Positions 1 through 10,515 of a stretch of DNA of 64,000 nucleotides are shown in pieces. Position numbers and translations under genes: made by a program. Position 1 is the stretch's first letter. Each line of letters starts with the position of its first letter. The stretch is from NCBI GenBank assembly GCA_029215795.1, contig JARDYH010000002.1:11029001-11093000 (forward strand), written 5' to 3'. This stretch comes from Anniella stebbinsi (taxonomy: Eukaryota > Chordata > Lepidosauria > Squamata > Anniellidae). The notes under the pieces were generated by a model. That model saw only the letters and a list, made by a program, of their open reading frames with translations, was not told the origin of the DNA and searched no databases.

Positions 1-138
1 GCATAATGTAAACACTTGACGCTGCTAGGAAAATCTGTTTGAGATTCAGTTTGTCTACAGCATTTTGTGTTGATTCTATTCTCTGGTGTGATGAAATGGG
101 AGTGAATATGAAGGAGTACAATAAATAGAAACAGTGTC

Positions 139-144
139 TTTATT
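139..144 (-). terminator. IER3IP1: Candidate polyadenylation signal of IER3IP1
   Basis: AATAAA on the minus strand, 112 bp downstream of the IER3IP1 stop codon, the first canonical hexamer after the stop. It would give a short 3' UTR. Cleavage site not determinable from sequence alone. Confidence 0.55.
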
Positions 145-255
145 GAGACAAATGCATAGCTCTGACAACCAAGCCAGGCTGGATCCCAGTGAGCAAATTG
201 GTCTGCAAGTCTCTTTGTTCTATATGCTACACAAGCTGTTTCGAAGAGGACATCT

Positions 256-311
256 TCAACCAAACAACAAAAGCAACACTATTGTAACGGTGTTCACTCC
301 AATTAATGGCA
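256..311 (-). CDS. IER3IP1: IER3IP1 coding exon 3 (terminal)
   Basis: The acceptor TTTGCAG ends at 312. The exon completes the last codon of exon 2 as Val and encodes PLIGVNTVTIVLLLLFG followed by TGA (258-256). The end matches the family C-terminus (human PLIIVNSIAIVLLLLFG). This is the second membrane helix; the protein ends directly after it, as expected for this family. Confidence 0.96.
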
Positions 312-3300
312 CTGCAAAGAAAAACAAAGAGCATAAAGCAAAATATGTCATAAATCAGAGTTGAATCTCTGAAGAACAAGAAAATACAAACTTTCTCCAC
401 ACTCCTTTGAGGGGGGGGGGGGGGTTGATGCATTTTCTGCATAAAGAATTTACAGGAGAACAATCTCAGTAGTATAGGGATAAGGAAATTGTGGCCCTCC
501 AGAAGTTCTTGGACTACAACCTCTATCAACTCTGACCATTGGCCATGCTGGCCGGAGGTGACGGGGATTGGGAGTCCCACAACATCTGGAGGGTCACAGG
601 TTCCCCACCTCTGCAGTAACACAACGTTTTAAAGGGCTATCTGTAAGTATGTCGCACTTTAAAAAAACTTTTTAAATCCCTCCCCACCCTGGCCATGAAC
701 TGTCATGCTGGTAACAGTCCTTGCCCCAAACAATGGCACATATATCACGACACACTCGCCTTGCATGTATTCTTAATATCTGCAATGTATAACTTTGATG
801 AATATATGGCCATAAAATGTTTGCGCGTGTTTAGAGACTCAGATTATTCAGAGCAAACAGAGCCTTGAAGTGGGTGGATTACGGGGGCCGGGATCAGAGG
901 GAAGCAACAATGCTCGTAAAATAGTCAGGGCATCAGAACAGCAAAGAGGAGACAACTTTTAAGAGCAGGTTCACATATGTGTTGGCACCACCAAATTTCT
1001 TCCACAAACTCATAGTCTGACCCCAAGGCTTGCTGGGCAGGTTTGGATGCAGGAGTCCTCCACCTGATGCAATGTCACCTGTTACGGTGTTACAGTGCAA
1101 ATACACAGGATTTGCATGGATAAGTGGCTCAGGACAATTCAAATTGGACTGATAATTTTAGACAGATCGATAGACTGCAATATACCAGTATCTGGGAGAC
1201 ATTAAAAATACCAACAATGCCTTATCGAAAGAGTATTATGTCCACTTTACCTCTCATAACTGTTCGTACAGATCGGATAAGATTCATTAACTGTCCTTTA
1301 ATTCCTGGGTCTTCTCCAAATCCTCCAATCCCCTGGTCTGTTCCCCAGCCAACTGTATAGTGTAGAAGTTTTATTTTTGTTAAAATAAACATACAAATAC
1401 TTCACAGTGATTATCAGACATCTGAAATTGTTATTTAAAGTGGATATATAAAATATACTATATTTCCCTGACAATACATAATGGCCAGAAAGCAGAATTT
1501 CTGCAAACCAGAAGCCTGTATATTAGTAGGCATTGGAATTGCTTGAAGATATCAGAAGAGGAAAAAACATTGGTCTCACATGGAAAGGTACTGATCAGCC
1601 CCACAAAATCTAAAGACATGACTACACAATTACAGTTCAGAGCAACAATCTTATAACTTGGCTAAACTATCGAAAGCAAAACTTTCAAAGCTATTAAATT
1701 TGGTGTGCTGTTCTACAATTACTTGCACCGCAGCTTGACTTATTTTACACCACAATTTGGCTTATTTTATTCCAAAGCTTCTAGTACTGTTTCACTGTCA
1801 TAGTTAATAGGATTACAAGGGCCACTTATCTAGACGTGTTCCTTTATTTAGATTTTAATCTGAACAATAATAAGTCTAGATGAAAATATTTAAAACTAGA
1901 ATATGCAAGTTGGCAAGTGATGCATGCAATCATAAGGGAGGGGGGATAATCAAGGCAGATGTTGTAACCAGTAGGTCATAAAGATGATAATTAGAATATA
2001 TGTGCAATGACCTGTATTATTCTACCTTAACTACCTTTTTCCCTAAGCTAAAAAGAATTCCAGCCTTTATCGTTCCACTTGTTACACATGATATTTCATA
2101 CTCTTATTTTTGTTATCATTATCAGTATTTTTTTGCAGTTCTTTCACATTAATTATTGGCTTTGGGAGGCTAGAACCATTCATGACAGATACCTTCACGA
2201 GTGGGTGGAAATATATTAACATTATATACAGAAGCCATGCAATCAAGCTGCTACTAGCAGCAATTAATTGTTGCAAACCATATCTGCTCCTGCACCAGAC
2301 AGTTGCAACTACCCTAGTTTCATAGCTTGCAACAGTCCAGCAAAACACCATAAGGAATATACAGAATGCAATACACGTGTGCGTTTGTGATACATGCAAA
2401 TATATAAGCAAGTGTTTTAATAATTCATAAATTATCTGGGGTTAGATGGAAGCAGTAAGGTGGCCAAGTTTGTCGACAAGACCAAAATATTTAGTAAATT
2501 GGTACAAAGGGATCTCTCCAAACTGGAGGAAAAGACATTAAAATGGTAAATGCATTTCAATATCAGCAAGTGTAAAGTGATGCACGTTGGAGTAAAAAAT
2601 CCTAACTTCACATATACGGTGCCTGACCAAGAAAGGGATCTTAAGGTTGTGACGGACCGCTTGATACAAATGTCGACCTAGTGTGTGGCTGCTGTGAAAA
2701 AAGTGGAAATAAAATTCTTAATATCATACTGCCTTTATACAAATCTAGAATCCGGGATCATCCAATGAAGCAGAGTGGAGGATTCAGTACAGATGAGAGG
2801 AAGGACTTATTGGCACGGTACATAGCCAAACTATGGAATTTGCTACCACAAGATGTAGTGCAGGCCACCAGCTTGGAAGGCATTAATTCAACAAATTCAT
2901 GTAGGATAAGGTTACCAATTGCTATTAGTCATGATGGCTGTATATTACCTCAAGTATCAGGGGCCGTAAGCCTCCCTAAATCAGTTGCTGGGGAACAAAA
3001 ATGAAAGTGTACTATTGCCCCAATAGGCATTTTGGCTGACCACTATAGGCAAAGATATGCTGGACTTGAAAGACCCCTGATCCAGCAGAGCTCTTCTTAC
3101 GTTCTTATTTAATGCATGTGTGCACATGAATACATATACATGTATCCTTTAACATAAACTTTAACACATAAACTACATAGGATAACTTATAGTGGCAATT
3201 TGTTATTAAAAACAAGAGACAGAGTGCACAGATCGTACATACACCTAGTATCTTTTTAAATACACACTGTGACACATTGCAAAAAAATAGCCAACCAAGT

Positions 3301-4404
3301 AGGCAGTACAGAGATCAAGGTTAGCCTCAAAAGGGGGAGGGAGAGGGGCAGATGCCAACAACACACACTCCTTTACCAAAGCTGTATTTTAGCATAAATG
3401 TTTTTTCCCCATTTTGGGTCATAAGTAGGCCTACACTGGATGAAACCAAGGATCCATCTAGTCCAGCACTCTGTTCACATAGTGGCCAACCAGCTGTCGA
3501 CCAGGGACCCGCAAGCAAGACACGGGTGCAACAGCACCCTCCCGCCCATGATCCCCAGCGACTGGCGCATACAGTCTTACTGCCTCAGATACTGGAGGTG
3601 ACACCTAGCCATCAGGACTAGTAGCCATGGATTGCCTTCTCCTCCTCCAGGAATTCATCCAACCCCCTTTGAAAGCCGTCTCCACATTGGGTGGCCACCA
3701 CTACCCTCCCCCCACACCCCGTTTTTGAGGTCGAGTCTTTCAGGCTGAGGTCAGGCGCTGCCTTGTTCCCTTGGTACATTATAGGCCCATTCTAAATAAC
3801 AATACCGTCACCATAAACGGTTGAGCTGATCCCAACCCCCCCCCCCCAATCATCCTTATCATCGTCAATAATAAAAATAAATAAATAAACGATTGAGTTG
3901 ATCCCCAAAGCCGCCTCCTCTCCCTCCCTCCCCTGACCTGGGTCTAGAGATGTGAAGGCCCGGGGGAAGGGGGGGGGGAACCCGGAAAAATCGGTTTTCC
4001 CCCGAAAATTTCCGGGTTTTTTACTTGTTTATTTCGGGGGGGAAACCGGAAATTTTCGAAAAAAAACCGTTTTTCCCCCCCGAATTTTCCCGGCTCCCCC
4101 CCCCCCCCAGCCCTTCACATCTCTACCTGGGCCTATTACCCTCCTCCCCACAGCCTCAGCCAAAAGGGGGGCGGAAGGGGGTATTCGGGGCCCCCTCGCT
4201 GCCCGCCTACTTGGCCGCCGGTGGTGAGGCGGGCAGGGGGCCTAATGCTCCCCCTCCCCCCCACCCCCACCCCCACCCCCACCCCCACCCGTTGGACTGG
4301 CTGGCCGACTCACTCCTCCGTAGGAAGCGCTCCTCGTGCAGCACCGCGATGGCGTTGACAAAGAGCAGCGCGGCCTGGAGCAGCGAGTACAGCGTGAACG
4401 CCAT
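256..4404 (-). CDS. IER3IP1: IER3IP1 gene, complete coding span (3 exons), ER membrane protein
   Basis: Three exons (4404-4314, 1352-1251, 311-256) join in frame to an 82-residue protein, the length of the human orthologue. It starts MAFTLYSLLQ, has a first hydrophobic helix at residues 2-22, a charged/glycine-rich loop (GWGTDQGIGGFGE, residues 32-44), and a C-terminal hydrophobic helix from about residue 64 ending LLLLFG. The family (yeast Yos1 homologue) is known to sit in ER/early Golgi membranes and act in ER-to-Golgi traffic; human loss causes microcephaly with early-onset diabetes. Val21 and Leu78, positions altered in patients, are intact. Introns are 2961 and 939 bp, both GT-AG, phase 1. 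The start is the first ATG compatible with the family N-terminus; a longer open frame upstream (to 4602) is GC-rich 5' sequence. SKOR2 lies about 23 kb upstream on the same strand, as in human. Identification is from recalled family sequence, not a search. Confidence 0.97.
312..1250 (-). other. IER3IP1: IER3IP1 intron 2
   Basis: 939-bp GT-AG intron, phase 1. It holds a 14-base G run (411-424), a foldback repeat (487-615) and otherwise no recognisable element. No coding or RNA gene is seen. Confidence 0.9.
487..615. repeat. Foldback MITE-like repeat, 'ccctccaga...tctggaggg' family
   Basis: The two ends are reverse complements: GTGGCCCTCCAGAAGTTCTT on the left and ACATCTGGAGGGTCACAGGT on the right, with GGCCATGCTGGCC at the centre. 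Related copies occur at 50566-50706, 53863-53972 and 62886-62998, with halves near 40155-40260 and 41830-41900. Widely dispersed in squamate genomes by my recollection; exact family name not assigned. Confidence 0.75.
1251..1352 (-). CDS. IER3IP1: IER3IP1 coding exon 2
   Basis: This 102-bp exon encodes the central loop: GWGTDQGIGGFG, then EDPGIKGQLMNLIRSVRTVMR. The acceptor is CTATACAG (ending 1353) and the donor is GGTAAAG (from 1250). Phase 1 on both sides. It is nearly identical to human; the small changes (D for E, G for S) are conservative. An unrelated short plus-strand open frame over this exon is a shadow. Confidence 0.97.
2440..3110 (+). mobile_element. Degenerate CR1-clade LINE, reverse transcriptase C-terminal part plus 3' UTR
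   Basis: Broken plus-strand frames read VAKFVDKTKIF, then CKVMHVGVKNPNFTYT, then the terminal domain 'FSTDERKDLLARYIAKLWNLLPQDVV' in pieces, matching the RT palm end and C-terminus of CR1-clade LINEs (KFADDTKL...CKVMHIG... motifs known for the family). The 3' part ends with TTCTTACGTTCTTA, like the other copies here. Several stops and frameshifts make it inactive. Confidence 0.8.
3418..3690 (-). mobile_element. LINE 3' UTR fragment (same family as 43808-44325), minus strand
   Basis: Contains the ...GGATGAAACCAAGGATCCAT... and CTGTTCACATAGTGGCCAAC blocks that occur, in either orientation, in 36330-36620, 32690-32790, 26163-26245 and 44200-44325. In those copies the block directly follows the LINE C-terminal coding region, so it is the 3' UTR. 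At the far end it runs into the coding tail (TTCATCCAACCC...). Confidence 0.75.
3942..4127. repeat. Foldback element with AGAGATGTGAAGG termini
   Basis: Starts TAGAGATGTGAAGGC and ends with the exact inverse GCCCTTCACATCTCTA. The interior consists of runs of C, G and A/T built around CCGGAAA/TTTCCGG and CGGGGGG/CCCCCCG. It resembles the 'TAGGGGTGTGCACGGA' type foldback element at 13323-13496, so the two may be related families. Confidence 0.7.
4249..4290 (-). repeat. IER3IP1: (GGGGGT)n tract, G-quadruplex-capable, in IER3IP1 intron 1
   Basis: Plus strand is C5A repeated, so the transcribed (minus-sense RNA) strand carries at least six G runs of five or more separated by single U. It lies 24 bases inside the intron from the exon 1 donor. 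The pattern fits a very short-loop intramolecular G-quadruplex. Confidence 0.85.
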
Positions 4405-4720
4405 CGCCGCCGCCGCCGCCCCCGCGGCCCGAACCCCTTTCCCTGTCAGCCGCCGCAGCGCCAGCGCCGCTACGGAAGCCGCACGCCACGCATGCGCGGC
4501 GCTGGCCGGGACGTGGCTCTTCGGCGCGGCGGCGTGGTGACGTAAGAGGGGGCGCGGTCCCCCCTGCGCTGTCGCGCTCTCTCTCGCGCGCACACGCCTC
4601 AAAGGGAGGAAGGTCGCTTATTCCATTTTTTCCCCCGCCTTCTCCTCCTCCGTTATTTCCCCCCCCCATCTTGTGGACTTTAACTCCCATCAGCCCTAGC
4701 GGGTGTGACCAATGGGCAGG
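4300..4720 (-). promoter_or_regulatory. IER3IP1: CpG island and likely promoter of IER3IP1
   Basis: A CpG-dense block surrounds coding exon 1 and extends about 250 bases upstream, in contrast to the AT-rich flanks. It contains an NRF1-like GCATGCGC (4490-4497), an ETS-like CGGAAG (4473-4478) and a CRE/ATF-like TGACGTAA (4538-4545). No TATA box was evident, which is usual for housekeeping CpG promoters. The transcription start is not determined; it probably lies between about 4405 and 4620. Confidence 0.75.
4314..4404 (-). CDS. IER3IP1: IER3IP1 coding exon 1
   Basis: This exon encodes residues 1-30 plus the first base of codon 31, covering the first membrane helix and the conserved VLHEERFL segment. 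It ends at a consensus donor GTGAGT (4313-4308). The phase-1 break supplies the A of an ATT isoleucine completed by exon 2, matching the family. The last two full codons read Arg-Arg where human has Lys-Asn. Immediately inside the intron is a C5A/G5T repeat tract (see separate entry). Confidence 0.97.
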
Positions 4721-4870
4721 GAGGTCCCTCGGCCCTTTTTTCCCCGCCTTTTCCTCCTCCGTTACTGGCTGATGGGAAAGGGATATAGGCCCGGGGCGGT
4801 TCTATTTTTTCCCGGATCTTGTGGACTTCAACTCCCAACAGCCCTAGCGGGTGTGACCAGTGGGCAGGGA
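4622..4870. repeat. Imperfect tandem duplication upstream of IER3IP1
   Basis: Two blocks recur: TTTTTTCCCCCGCCTTCTCC (about 4627 and 4737) and GCCCTAGCGGGTGTGACCA with its flanks (4670-4722 and 4818-4870). The offset changes from about 110 to 148 bases, so the second copy carries extra sequence (TGGCTGATGGG...). The repeat includes the ACTTTAACTCCCATCAGCCC motif resembling dispersed foldback repeats. Confidence 0.75.
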
Positions 4871-4917
4871 CGCTGGGAGTTGCAGTTCAAAATGTCTGTG
4901 AGGGCACCAGCTTGACA

Positions 4918-5022
4918 GAGAGCCTATCTTACGCTACTGCTTTAAAACGGTGTATAACAGTTTTAAACCGGTAACCAGTTTAAAACTGTTATACACCGTT
5001 TTAAAGCAGTAGTGTAGATAGT
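4918..5022. repeat. Near-perfect palindrome (~95 bp) with GAGCCTATCTA-type termini
   Basis: The left arm ACTGCTTTAAAACGGTGTAT and the right arm ATACACCGTTTTAAAGCAGT are exact inverse complements; the arms continue through AACAGTTTTAAAC/GTTTAAAACTGTT to a CGGTAACC-centred loop. The outer ends (GAGCCTATCTTACGCTA, TAGTGTAGATAG) resemble the termini of 23513-24108, so it is probably a minimal MITE of that family. Confidence 0.85.
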
Positions 5023-5159
5023 TCCTCACAATACGTGCAAAAGCGGCCGTGGTCTGTGATGGGGGTTGTAAGGAGTGGAGGTGTGAATATGTTGAGCACA
5101 CACACATACACAAACAAATGTTGTTTTGTTTTTACTGTGGATGATGTTTTTATGGTGTT

Positions 5160-5272
5160 TTATTTCTATTTTAATAATGTTTTTAATCAGTCTTATGTAT
5201 TTTATCATATTTTATATTTGCTGTTGTTCCCTGCCTCGATCCAAACGGAGAGGCGGGTAAGAAATAAATGTA

Positions 5273-5304
<32 letters not shown>

Positions 5305-5305
5305 T
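5160..5305 (+). repeat. LINE/SINE 3' tail with (ATT)n
   Basis: TGTTCCCTGCCTCGATCCAAACGGAGAGG followed by AAATAAATG and (ATT)n at 5275-5304. The same tail is seen at 16228-16305 and, inverted, at 47098-47190, so it is the 3' end of a dispersed retroelement. Split motif quoted only in part. Confidence 0.65.
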
Positions 5306-5769
5306 ACAAAGAGCTGCTTGACGGACAAGATTAAGGGGACCTTGCCAGCTGCAAGCCAACATGGGAGAGGAGATCAAAACAGATGGGGACTGAAGCAGCT
5401 TGTGAGGGGAAGGGGTGGTTTTCATTGAGGAAAACCACATCAGGAGAAAGGCCTGAATTCTTCCCTCAGCGCCATCATCCTGATCTGCTTGACACGTGTG
5501 CAGAGCCTCAGGCGAGTGGGCCAAATATGGCCTGCCTGGGGTCCCAATCTGCCTCTCCTGGGTCCCCCAGAAGCCACAGTCCCCTGGGCTTATCACCTTT
5601 CCCCAGCCAGCCTTTGTTTGGTGGTATCTTGGCTTTTGTGCATTTCTCTCCTCTTCTAAAAGGTTAAAATGCCTCTTCTTAGTTACTGGTAGGAGCTTTA
5701 AGTTCCCCTTCCCCTTTTGCACCACTGGAGTTCGGCCCCCAAGACCCACTTCAATATGAAATCTGGCAC

Positions 5770-6215
5770 TCAGGCTGAAAGAGTCCTATACAGCTTGGGT
5801 CCAGGCTATCTGAAAGACCATATTCTCCCTTATGAGCTCGCCCACGCCCTGAGATCTTCAAGAGAGGCCCTTCTCTCGATCCTGCCATCATCACAGGCAT
5901 GCCTGGTGGGAATGCAGGATAGGGCCTTCTCGGTGGCTGCTCCAAGGCTCTGGAACTCCCTTCCCAGGGAGGCTAGACTGGCTCCCTCCTTGCTATGTTT
6001 CCTGAGGCAGGTAAAACCTTTTTTGTTCTGGCAGGCCTTTGGGAATAGTCTGGACCTTTGTTGATGTGCTGGACTTTGTTTTAATATTTCGGCTGGTTTA
6101 ATTATATATTCTTTAACTTTTGTATACTTCTGTTTATATGTTTTAATTGTAAATGTTTTAATTTTGTAAAGCTGCCTTGAGCCCCAGTATTGGGGAAATG
6201 GCGGGATACAAATAA
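5770..6215 (+). mobile_element. L2-like LINE 3' fragment
   Basis: An open frame (to 6064) reads ...GPGYLKDHILPYELAHALRS...RAFSVAAPRLWNSLPREARL...FLRQVKPFLFWQAF, the C-terminal end typical of L2/CR1-group LINE polyproteins. It is followed by an AT-rich 3' UTR ending GCCTTGAGCCCCAGTATTGG and (AATA)n, the same end as the minus copy at 33770-33845. Only the terminal portion is present, so it is a 5'-truncated insertion. Confidence 0.8.
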
Positions 6216-9200
6216 TAATAAGGTTCTGCACCGCGGCCATAACATAAAAAGAGCCGTGCTCAGGCATGTGGAAGCTCACAAGCAGGACATGCCACATACT
6301 ACCATACCAATATTTTCCCCCTAAGCTGGAAAATCTGTAAACAGCTTACTTTTCGCATTGGAAAAGATGCTCCGATTCCTTGAGCCGTTTTGGTTGGTTC
6401 TGTAAGATGTGCTTGTTAACATGTAGGGCTTTCAGCTGGATGTGCGAGTAGTTGTTGATGAGATTTACATGGATTTTGCTACACACAGATCAATTTTCAT
6501 GGATCTCTACGCACAGATCAATTTTCATGGATCTCTACACAGATAGCTCATAAAGGGGTGGAAAAAAACAAATCCATATTAGGACAATACTTTCATTAGT
6601 CCAGATCAAAAGTCACACACACAAAAAGAGGAAATAAATAGTCCTTTCTCTATCCAGAGTTAATTCTGTGAGCGCAAGACGGTGTAGAATGCATTTTTGT
6701 ATGCACTTAAACTACCAAACAAAATTAAGCATTAATTATAATTACTGTTCTTGCATTCATTACTCAATACTTGTGTAAGTTTTTTTAAAAAAAATGCATT
6801 TGCTTTGAGTAGTTAGTATTACTATGCTATTTAGCTGGTTTATTTCATTATTGTCTCTTTTAATATTTTTATTTTGTTGGTGATGTAAATAGAGTTTGAA
6901 ATAGTAATTAAAAAACTCATCAGGTCCTAATTGTTATTTACCCAAAATGCAGGTGTCAAGATTAATAACGGATTCCAAGCTAAAACAATTACATTTTGTA
7001 TTGTATCAAAAGTAGTGCCTCTAGGCACTACTGTAATACAGATAACAAAGCAAATAATAACCGGAGCTCAGGGATACCATACAGCTAGCGATGCATAAAT
7101 AGACACATTTTTCTCACTTATATCTTCCATTTTGATTGGCGGCAGGGTTCTGATTTGCATCATCACTGTGATTTTATTTCCCAGTAATCATACCGCGTAT
7201 GAACGCCTTAATTCTGAATGGTTGACAGGTTTTATTACCCAATCAGAGCACAATGTCTGGCAATATTGTTGTGCTTTGATAGCTGCCATGAAATCCTTCT
7301 GTTTTGATCGGAAGGCTCATTTAGCGGTGAAGACGCAGGACAGAAACACGGAGACATGGGGTTTCATTGTGTTCCCAGCCAGAGGCCTCCTGTGGACCTT
7401 GAATAGGGTAATCACATCTTTCTAGGGGTATTTAAAAGTGCTTCCAGTGTCGTTGGGCACTTTAACCCCAGAAAGCATTTGCTCCTAAGGCATTTTCATA
7501 AGCGATAATAAAAATGTGCCTCTTGCCCTGTTTTGGAGCAGGAAGGTGCACATATGATTGAGATTGACTATACAACTCTGGGTTGGATTCAGACTTATTC
7601 AGACTGACAGTTGACCCATTGAAATTGATGGGACTTAAGTCGGTCAGGACTAACTTCTCCCAGTTGGCCTACTCTGACTAAGATTAGATCCAATCCCTAT
7701 TTTAATCACTTCTCTGTGTCAGGGTAGTATTCATGTTAACTATTTATTGTGCTAATTTTCATGCACTTCTAAGAGCTCCATCACACCTACTTTTTTTTCT
7801 TGGTACGCACCCACGATTTTGACCTCTGTTTCTTTATTGCGGCAAATGCTGGGCCCTTTCACAAACGTAGCTATACCGGGGGACTCTCTTTTCGCTTCTT
7901 TGCTGTCCTGTTATTGTGCTCAACCCGCCCCTTCTTCCCCTCCACTTCATTGGTTCTTGTCGGGTGATTGATGTGGGAGCCTCCCCCCCCTCGATCTGGC
8001 ATTATTGTCTAGCATATTACTGATTCAGCGTTTAACCGTCTGGGCGCCATTTCTGCAGGCAAGGAAGGTGGGGTTGGAGCAGCAAAAGCCCGTTCGACCG
8101 GCTCAGTTCATTCGACACGGTGTGCTGGAGGAGGAGAACCGCCCTGCCCTCCTCTTTCGTCAGCAAGCTCATGCTCAAAGCACCGCCGCCCAAAGAAAAA
8201 AACGTGAGGACAGTAATACATGGGGGTGGAAGGGCGCTTTAATCCCGCATGGAGGAAATAAACCAGACTTTCCCTGCTCCAAAAATAAGATGGAAAAGGG
8301 AGGGGAAGAGGCAAGATGAGTGCAGGACAGTGATGACGTCATGTGACTACCGCGTTGCGAAACCACAAACTAGGCATGACAAGAGTGTGATAAAACACCC
8401 TAAATGTATGCTGTTTATCCAGCATGTATTGGTGGACCTGCAGCTTCTGTAGACGCAGCTAATGAGTTCTAATAGAACAGGGGTTATGTCATTAGGCAGA
8501 GGTGGGAAATGGGAATACAATTTTTTGACCACTCTTGGAAAAGGCCTTGGGATAGTTTCACATGCATGGCAAAGGTTTGCATGCTAGACTAACCTCAGGG
8601 AGTTTAACCCTCCCTTCCCTGAACATTCCCATTCCTGGAAATACCCCCTCCTTGTGCAGGTTACAAAAAAGGGACCCATTTGTGCGGGGGGGGGGGGGGA
8701 TTTTTGGATGGTTGCAGCTGGTGAGGGGAAAGTTTTATCTCATGAAGGCACCCTCCTTCCTCTCTCATGGGATCATCAGTGCAGGGAGACCCTACTTTAA
8801 GAAATTCAGCCTGAGTGCCATAAAGGATGACAGAGCTAAGTTATATTTGCTCCCCTCGATACACATGTGTGAATCCCATTAGTGTAAATGGGATATAAAT
8901 GTGTATCTATTGAGGGTAAGATAGACTCACAAGAAAGGATGGACAGGTAATGCACAGCATTACAACATGGTGCATGTGAGTGGTGGTGGTGGAGGAGAGA
9001 AATAATTTTGAGCTTTGAAAGCTTTAGCTCTATCATTAGGATAGGTAGTGTTATTCACGTTCAATAATATACATGTCTACACAAGACACTGCATCGATCT
9101 CAGATGATTTTCTTGTTGCAAAGCTGAAAATAAAGCTCCCGGCTTACCTGGGAGCAAGGTTGTGTGAGTGCACAGTTCTGGCAGGGAGGAATGGGTATCC

Positions 9201-9741
9201 ACCTACCCTGCTGCTCCCTCCCTGCTGCAACCAGGTGCCCCCACAACCATGCTACCAGGTAAGCCAGGAGTCTTCTTTGTCTAGGGAAGCAGGGAGTTGG
9301 GTCCCATCAGAGAAGGAAGGGGAGGTTAACAAACAGAAACATCCATAAACCTCGATGGATTAACAAATGGCCAGAACTTTATTGGTTTCAGGTTAGGGCC
9401 TTTTCTACATTAAAGCAAAGATCCCGCACCTTTACCAGGCTTTCTTCTTGTGGAGTCTTTCCAGCATTACGATGGGCACAATACATGTGCCTCCCCCTTT
9501 CTCCCTACCCCCTTTTTGGCTATTTCCTTTGCGGGGAAGTTTCATATGTTCCACTCAAAAGATTTGGGCCCCGAGCTCATTGGACACAAAGCTGCATACA
9601 AATTGCGTATTTATTTTTGCATATGCAAATTGAGAAATAATCACTAGAATTTATTTAAAGTTCACAGAAGGCAAAGGCAGTCAATTAATTTCCTATCCAA
9701 ATCACCTCAACTGAAAGCTTCCTTTGGCACCTACGGAAGCT
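6216..9741. other. Intergenic region, no gene recognised
   Basis: No conserved coding frame. 6487-6540 has a ~27-bp direct repeat (CAGATCAATTTTCATGGATC twice). 6600-7550 is AT-rich and repeat-poor. 7780-8330 is unlike its flanks (GC-richer, CpG-containing, ending near TGATGACGTCATGTGA) and may be an old element or regulatory DNA. 8840-8925 forms a hairpin (ATACACATGTGTGAATCCCAT against ATGGGATATAAATGTGTATC), with a 12-base G run at 8687-8699. Confidence 0.6.
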
Positions 9742-9749
9742 GCTTAGGG

Positions 9750-10069
9750 TAGGCCGACCAGATAAAATCCAGGTCAGGGCTCCTGTATCTTTAACAGTTG
9801 TAGAGAAAAGGGAATTTCAGCCAGTGTCATTTGTATGCAATTAGTTCCTGGTGATATTCCCTCTTCATCACAACAGTTAAAGTTGCAGGCACTATACTAG
9901 AGTGACCAGATACAAAAGAAGGCAGGGCCCCTGCAACTTTAACTGTTGTGAGGAAGAGGGAATTTCACCAGGAACTAATTGCATACAAATAACACTGTCT
10001 GAAATTCCCTTTTCTCTACAACTGTTAAAGTTATAGGAGCCCTGACCTGGATTTTATCTGGTCACCCTA
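9750..10069. mobile_element. hAT-like foldback MITE, type B termini, copy 1
   Basis: 320 bp. Termini are TAGGCCGACCAGATAAAATC and the inverse GATTTTATCTGGTCACCCTA. Flanked by a perfect 8-bp duplication GCTTAGGG (9742-9749 and 10070-10077). The two halves are inverse complements around a CACTATACTAGAGTG centre. Confidence 0.92.
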
Positions 10070-10515
10070 GCTTAGGGGGTGATTTTGGAGAATCAAAGTG
10101 CAGAAGGAGGGGAGTGTGATTCCTCCCCCCACTCAAACTATAACACCCCCCCCCCCCGAAACTCTCTCCCCTCTTTGGAATTAAGCTTAGAAAAAACCTT
10201 CCATTTGCACGAATGGACACTCCATGCTCTGGGAAATAGATCCAGGGCCCTGGAAAATATGTTTGGGTCCAGGGTTCCATATTTCCAGGCCTAGCAAAAC
10301 CCCTGAGGTACACCATTAGCTGAGCGGACTTTGGCATCTTAGTTGTTTGCATGGTGGTCAGGCAGTAAAGCAGAACCGCTCAAGCTATACTGGGTGCTTC
10401 AAGAAGATGGTCTTACAGAGCTAGTGCCCTGCCTCATTCTCCAAATTTTACAGGGGGACCAGTTCAGGTGATGTTGTGCTTCACTAGTAACCTTTTCATG
10501 TTTTCCCACTTCTTC

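Larger units (their letters stand above)
1353..4313 (-). other. IER3IP1: IER3IP1 intron 1
   Basis: 2961-bp phase-1 GT-AG intron. The 1353-2430 part is AT-rich and shows no repeat I recognise. Then come a degenerate CR1-clade LINE (2440-3110), a second LINE 3' fragment on the opposite strand (3418-3690), a foldback element (3942-4127) and the G5T tract next to the donor. No additional exon is evident. Confidence 0.85.

Noticed and set aside
4207..4602. 131-residue frame extending IER3IP1 N-terminally and past the donor
   Set aside because: The family starts at MAFTLYS (4404); upstream residues are GC-rich 5' sequence, and the Gly-Trp repeat after the donor is the intronic (GGGGGT)n.
5300..5749. 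149-residue minus-strand frame and overlapping plus frames near 5.4 kb
   Set aside because: Unconserved, overlapping in several frames, with no family features.
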